From positions 1 through 23,947 of the forward strand of contig JAHHTW010000028.1 in assembly GCA_020024265.1 (NCBI GenBank): a stretch of 23,947 nt of DNA, written 5' to 3'. Each line of letters starts with the position of its first letter. The first letter of the stretch is position 1. The position numbers and the translations under genes were made by a program. The notes below the pieces were generated by a model. The model had not been told where the DNA came from, searched no databases, and was given only the letters and a program-made list of their open reading frames with translations. Below, one piece after another: positions 22,519 through 23,947 of the stretch. The stretch comes from Anaerotignum sp. Its GTDB lineage: Bacteria > Bacillota > Clostridia > Lachnospirales > Anaerotignaceae.

Positions 22519-23694
22519 TTAACACCAATGCATCAAAAGCCGCTCCAGCATTTGCTCCATGCCAACACGGGGAATGTCCTCTGCTGCCACAAGGTCTACA
22601 CGCTGTATCTCTGTACCATCTTTCAGATAAATCAGCTCACCCAATTTTGTACCCTTCTCTACCGGCGCTTCCAGTGCCGGCAACAGCTTTGTTTCTGTTT
22701 CCCATGTGCTTTCTGCCCCCTTTTGCACCAATACAGAGATCTCCTGTGCAATCGCTGCATCCACCTCTACTTTTTCGCCCTTGCTTACCGGTACTGCACC
22801 CATGATATAGCCTTGTTCCCGTCCTTTTTCCAATGTATAATTGGCAAAACCATAATCCAAAAGCTGCATTACCTCACGAAAACGTGTTTTATAGTCCGGC
22901 GCTGCCATAACAACCGCAATCAGGGAAAGACCATCTTTTTCGGCTGTGCCGGAAAGGCAGTACAGGGCATTTCCCGTAGAGCCTGTTTTGAGTCCCGTTG
23001 CACCATCATACCACCGAATCAGTTTATTGGTATTGGTAAGCCCAAACTCCGAATCCCCACGTCTGGTATGATGGATGATGGTATCCTGCCATGTAGTGGT
23101 ATATTCTTTGATTTCCGGAAAATTCCGAATCAGCTCCCGGCTCATCAGTGCAATATCATGTGCCGTAGTCAAATGACCATCCGCATCCAATCCACAGGCA
23201 TTGACAAAATGCGTATGTACCATGCCAAGCGCCTTTGCACGTGCATTCATTTTTTCTACAAAGGCTTCCTCACTGCCCGCAACAAACTCTGCCATAGCCA
23301 CAGCGGCATCGTTGGCAGAGGCAATGGCAATACATTTTGTCAAATCGGCTGCTGTCTGTATTTCTCCCTCCTCCAGATACACCTGAGAACCACCCATGGA
23401 TGTGGCATGTGCGCTCACCTGCACCGAATCCGTCCAAGCGAATTTCCCTTCTTTTTCCGCTTCATAAATCAACAGCATAGTCATAATCTTTGTCACGCTT
23501 GCCGGCGGTAGCTCCTCATTGCTGTTTTGTTCATACAGGATTGTACCTGTATCCGCATCCATCAGCAGCGCACTTTTGGAATGCAGGCCCAAATCGGACA
23601 GATTGTCGTATTGCGTCGGTTCTTCTGCATATACCGCACATATTGGGCATAGCATACAAAAAATACACAGCCACACGCATATCCTTTTTTTCAT
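22519..23694 (-). CDS. D-alanyl-D-alanine carboxypeptidase (penicillin-binding protein, S11 family)
   Basis: This 391-residue exported enzyme trims the terminal D-Ala from peptidoglycan stem peptides. The signal peptide covers about 1-23 (ending AVYA). The three active-site motifs are SVTK (Ser66-Lys69), SAN (126-128) and KTG (236-238). A beta-rich C-terminal domain (about 285-391), as in PBP5/DacF types, follows. The frame continues to 23721, but the GGGGG-AAAAGAA site just before the ATG at 23694 decides the start. It could be DacF (sporulation) or a vegetative DacA-type enzyme. It is a single-gene unit with its own terminator, upstream of the M50-like/scpAB operon. Confidence 0.93.
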   Translation of the reverse strand: MKKRICVWLCIFCMLCPICAVYAEEPTQYDNLSDLGLHSKSALLMDADTGTILYEQNSNEELPPASVTKIMTMLLIYEAEKEGKFAWTDSVQVSAHATSMGGSQVYLEEGEIQTAADLTKCIAIASANDAAVAMAEFVAGSEEAFVEKMNARAKALGMVHTHFVNACGLDADGHLTTAHDIALMSRELIRNFPEIKEYTTTWQDTIIHHTRRGDSEFGLTNTNKLIRWYDGATGLKTGSTGNALYCLSGTAEKDGLSLIAVVMAAPDYKTRFREVMQLLDYGFANYTLEKGREQGYIMGAVPVSKGEKVEVDAAIAQEISVLVQKGAESTWETETKLLPALEAPVEKGTKLGELIYLKDGTEIQRVDLVAAEDIPRVGMEQMLERLLMHWC

Positions 23695-23757
23695 TTCTTT
23701 TCCCCCAAGACAATTTTTCACTTAATTTACTTTATGTCCGTCTTTGAGAGGATATGA

Positions 23758-23883
23758 TAAGACCTTGCAGTGTTAAGACCTTGGGGCGCTGCTTAAGACC
23801 TTGGGGCGCTGCCCCAATACCCCGCAATCTTTTGAAAAAGATTGATGAAAACTTTTATTGCAGTGTTTCTATGAAACACTGCA
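23758..23883. repeat. Intergenic repeat element with tandem direct and inverted repeats
   Basis: The word TAAGACCTTG occurs three times (23758, 23774, 23794). Positions 23773-23792 and 23793-23812 are an exact 20-bp tandem pair. The second copy continues into GGGGCGCTGCCCC, a hairpin, then AATCTTTT/AAAAGATT (23826-23843) and an 11-bp perfect hairpin TGCAGTGTTTC/GAAACACTGCA (23859-23883). It has no gene. This kind of GGGGC...GCCCC and AAAAAGATTG block resembles dispersed intergenic repeats seen in Clostridia. It may continue past the window. Confidence 0.7.
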
Positions 23884-23947
23884 TAAGAAGAAGTAAGAAA
23901 GGAAAAGCAGGAGGACAGAACAATCCACGAGGGCAGTGTCTTTTGCA

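Noticed and set aside
23758..23812. CRISPR-like direct repeats
   Set aside because: The two exact copies are adjacent with no spacer, and no cas gene is present.

Overview
The window looks like part of a low-to-mid GC Gram-positive chromosome, most likely an anaerobic, probably spore-forming member of the Clostridia (Lachnospirales or Anaerotignum-like). The evidence is the strong AAGGAGG-type ribosome binding sites, rubrerythrin, a zinc-type S18, a CwlD-like amidase, a Noc/ParB-family protein, a folate ECF S-component behind a THF riboswitch, copper-amine-oxidase-N plus CAP secreted proteins, and scpAB next to a D,D-carboxypeptidase. Nearly all of it is ordinary core chromosome. I see no prophage, transposase or CRISPR array. 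No species can be named from the sequence alone.

Layout. 1-54: 3' part of a tRNA-Val(UAC). 94-1332: promoter, rpsF-ssb-rpsR operon and terminator. 1348-2193 (-): Noc-like ParB-family protein, converging on that operon. 2415-3653 (+): M20 amidohydrolase and a strong terminator. 3676-6617 (-): two tandem, diverged FliB-like lysine-N-methylase genes, each with its own promoter. 6640-7324: about 690 bp with no convincing gene but several hairpins. 7325-10849 (-): serine biosynthesis operon serC-serA-DUF1015, with a long leader and promoter to 11103. 11385-12083 (-): CwlD-like amidase. 12283-12891 (-): metallo-beta-lactamase-fold hydrolase. 12998-15201 (-): folT-like S component, an SDR oxidoreductase and a YihY-family membrane protein, preceded by a tetrahydrofolate riboswitch at 15339-15438. 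15517-15723 (-): unrecognised 68-aa membrane protein with a palindromic leader. 15903-19162 (+): alpha/beta hydrolase, two overlapping hot-dog thioesterase-like genes and a secreted CAP protein, closed by a terminator. 19405-19947 (+): rubrerythrin with its own promoter and an operator-like palindrome. 19948-20328: non-coding, hairpin-rich. 20329-22304 (-): scpB, scpA and an M50-like membrane protein. 22519-23694 (-): D-alanyl-D-alanine carboxypeptidase. 23758-23947: a repeat-rich, palindromic intergenic element running off the window.

How the genes fit together. rpsF-ssb-rpsR is the conserved ribosome/replication operon often found near oriC, and a Noc-like gene beside it fits that neighbourhood. 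serC and serA provide the first two committed steps of serine synthesis. The THF riboswitch ties folate uptake to folate status and may extend to the two genes downstream. ScpA/ScpB are the SMC-condensin partners. CwlD and the carboxypeptidase act on cell wall or spore cortex.

The observations most worth a second look are: the THF riboswitch with a visible ribosome-site sequestering helix; the tandem FliB-like methylases with no flagellin in view; M50-like and alpha/beta-hydrolase proteins with altered catalytic motifs; the translationally coupled hot-dog pair with different active-site loops; and the hairpin-rich non-coding segments.
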